A DNA stretch of 64,000 bases, from positions 62,001 to 126,000 of the forward strand of contig JAJXZL010000048.1 in the NCBI GenBank assembly GCA_021780075.1. The letters run 5' to 3'. Made by a program: the position numbers and the translations under genes. The stretch is from Acidobacteriota bacterium (lineage in GTDB: Bacteria; Acidobacteriota; Terriglobia; Terriglobales; Acidobacteriaceae). The notes below the pieces were generated by a model that ran no database searches, was not told where the DNA came from, and worked only from the letters and a program-made list of their open reading frames with translations. Of the stretch, positions 63,765 through 64,000 are shown piece after piece (within the stretch, counting starts at the first letter, position 1; each line of letters opens with the position of its first letter).

Positions 63765-64000
63765 ATGAACGAGGCCGAAGCGAAGATCCTTCCGGAAAAC
63801 GCCTACCAACAACTGAAGCCCGGCGAATCGTATTCGCCTATTATTTCCGCGGAAACGCAACAGCCGGAGCTGACACTGCGCTCGATCGTCTGGGGCGTTG
63901 TTTTTTGCGTCCTCTTTTCTGTTGCCTCGGCCTATTCTGGGCTGAAAGTGGGCCAGGGCATGGAAGCCGCCATCCCCATTTCCATTCTCGCCATCGGACT
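63765..64000 (+). CDS. OPT/YSL-family oligopeptide transporter, N-terminal part (cut by the window end)
   Basis: The frame runs off the window after 78 codons. It opens MNEAEAKILPENAYQQLKPG, with ESYSPIISAETQQPELTLRS before the first membrane helix, VVFCVLFSVASAYSGLKVGQ, and on to GMEAAIPISILAIGL. The 'PELTLR' and 'GLKVGQG-EA-IP' segments are typical of bacterial OPT transporters, which import short peptides or metal chelates with protons. Ribosome-binding sequence AGAGGAAAG precedes the ATG. Substrate and full length cannot be judged from this part. Confidence 0.85.
   Translation, partial: MNEAEAKILPENAYQQLKPGESYSPIISAETQQPELTLRSIVWGVVFCVLFSVASAYSGLKVGQGMEAAIPISILAIG

Noticed and set aside
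63393-63860. 155-codon minus-strand frame across the OPT start
   Set aside because: It overlaps the clear OPT start on the other strand and is a composition shadow.

Overview
The window reads as a chromosomal segment of an Acidobacteriota bacterium, most likely class Terriglobia (Acidobacteriaceae-like). This is an inference from family content and style, not a placement: GC-rich coding DNA, TonB-dependent receptor, FecR/DUF6600 protein, Wzi-type barrel protein, Tat-exported sugar hydrolases, a GlgM-GlgE pair, and several secreted orphan families common in that phylum. I saw no tRNA, rRNA, CRISPR array, insertion sequence or prophage. Almost all of the window is ordinary, densely packed chromosome.

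Layout. 1-6.5 kb: end of a TonB receptor, CobB sirtuin, quinone reductase, GT2 glycosyltransferase, TPR protein, acyl-CoA thioesterase and Mrp/ApbC. 6.6-14.4 kb (minus strand): secreted alpha/beta hydrolase, glgE and glgM (maltose-1-phosphate route to alpha-glucan), threonine aldolase, secreted orphan. 14.4-24.1 kb: STN-like secreted protein, uvrA-CPBP-pyrE operon, OmpA lipoprotein, uvrC (with an in-frame palindromic insert), NTF2-like lipoprotein. 24.2-28.1 kb: divergent GH2 enzyme and APC permease, followed by an AT-rich gap. 28.5-33.1 kb: GNAT, rsmA, FecR/DUF6600, secreted orphan, ruvC. 33.1-33.4 kb: a small self-contained transcription unit on the minus strand upstream of ruvC. 33.6-38 kb: TolB-CehA fusion and a second APC permease. 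38.4-46.5 kb: Tat aldo-keto reductase, ABC ATPase, argJ, orphan TPP enzyme subunit, Wzi protein, xerC and xerD. 46.7-50.3 kb: secreted orphan, TlpA plus rhodanese pair, HAD phosphatase, MutT. 50.7-57.1 kb: atypical Nramp transporter, GH172, Gln-rich periplasmic protein, nitronate monooxygenase, PRC-MgtE_N-CBS protein. 57.1-64 kb: RsbW-like kinase and STAS antagonist, LemA and TPM proteins, oligopeptidase B, AAA ATPase, and the start of an OPT transporter.

The most unusual signal is at 33.1-33.4 kb. There a good sigma70-type promoter (TTGACG, 17 bp, TAGGTT) precedes a ribosome-binding site complementary, with one extra base, to 17 nt of the universal 16S rRNA 3' end. A 16-codon ORF, about 110 nt of structured RNA and an intrinsic terminator follow. 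The terminator loop can pair with the region just before ruvC. Other points for a second look are palindromic in-frame insertions in uvrC and xerD, an Nramp protein without the DPGN and MPH motifs, a channel-less MgtE regulatory domain, and matching G-tract elements in two intergenic gaps.

Many start codons were moved inward from the longest possible reading frame, using ribosome-binding sites, signal peptides and neighbouring terminators. Stop coordinates are firmer than starts.
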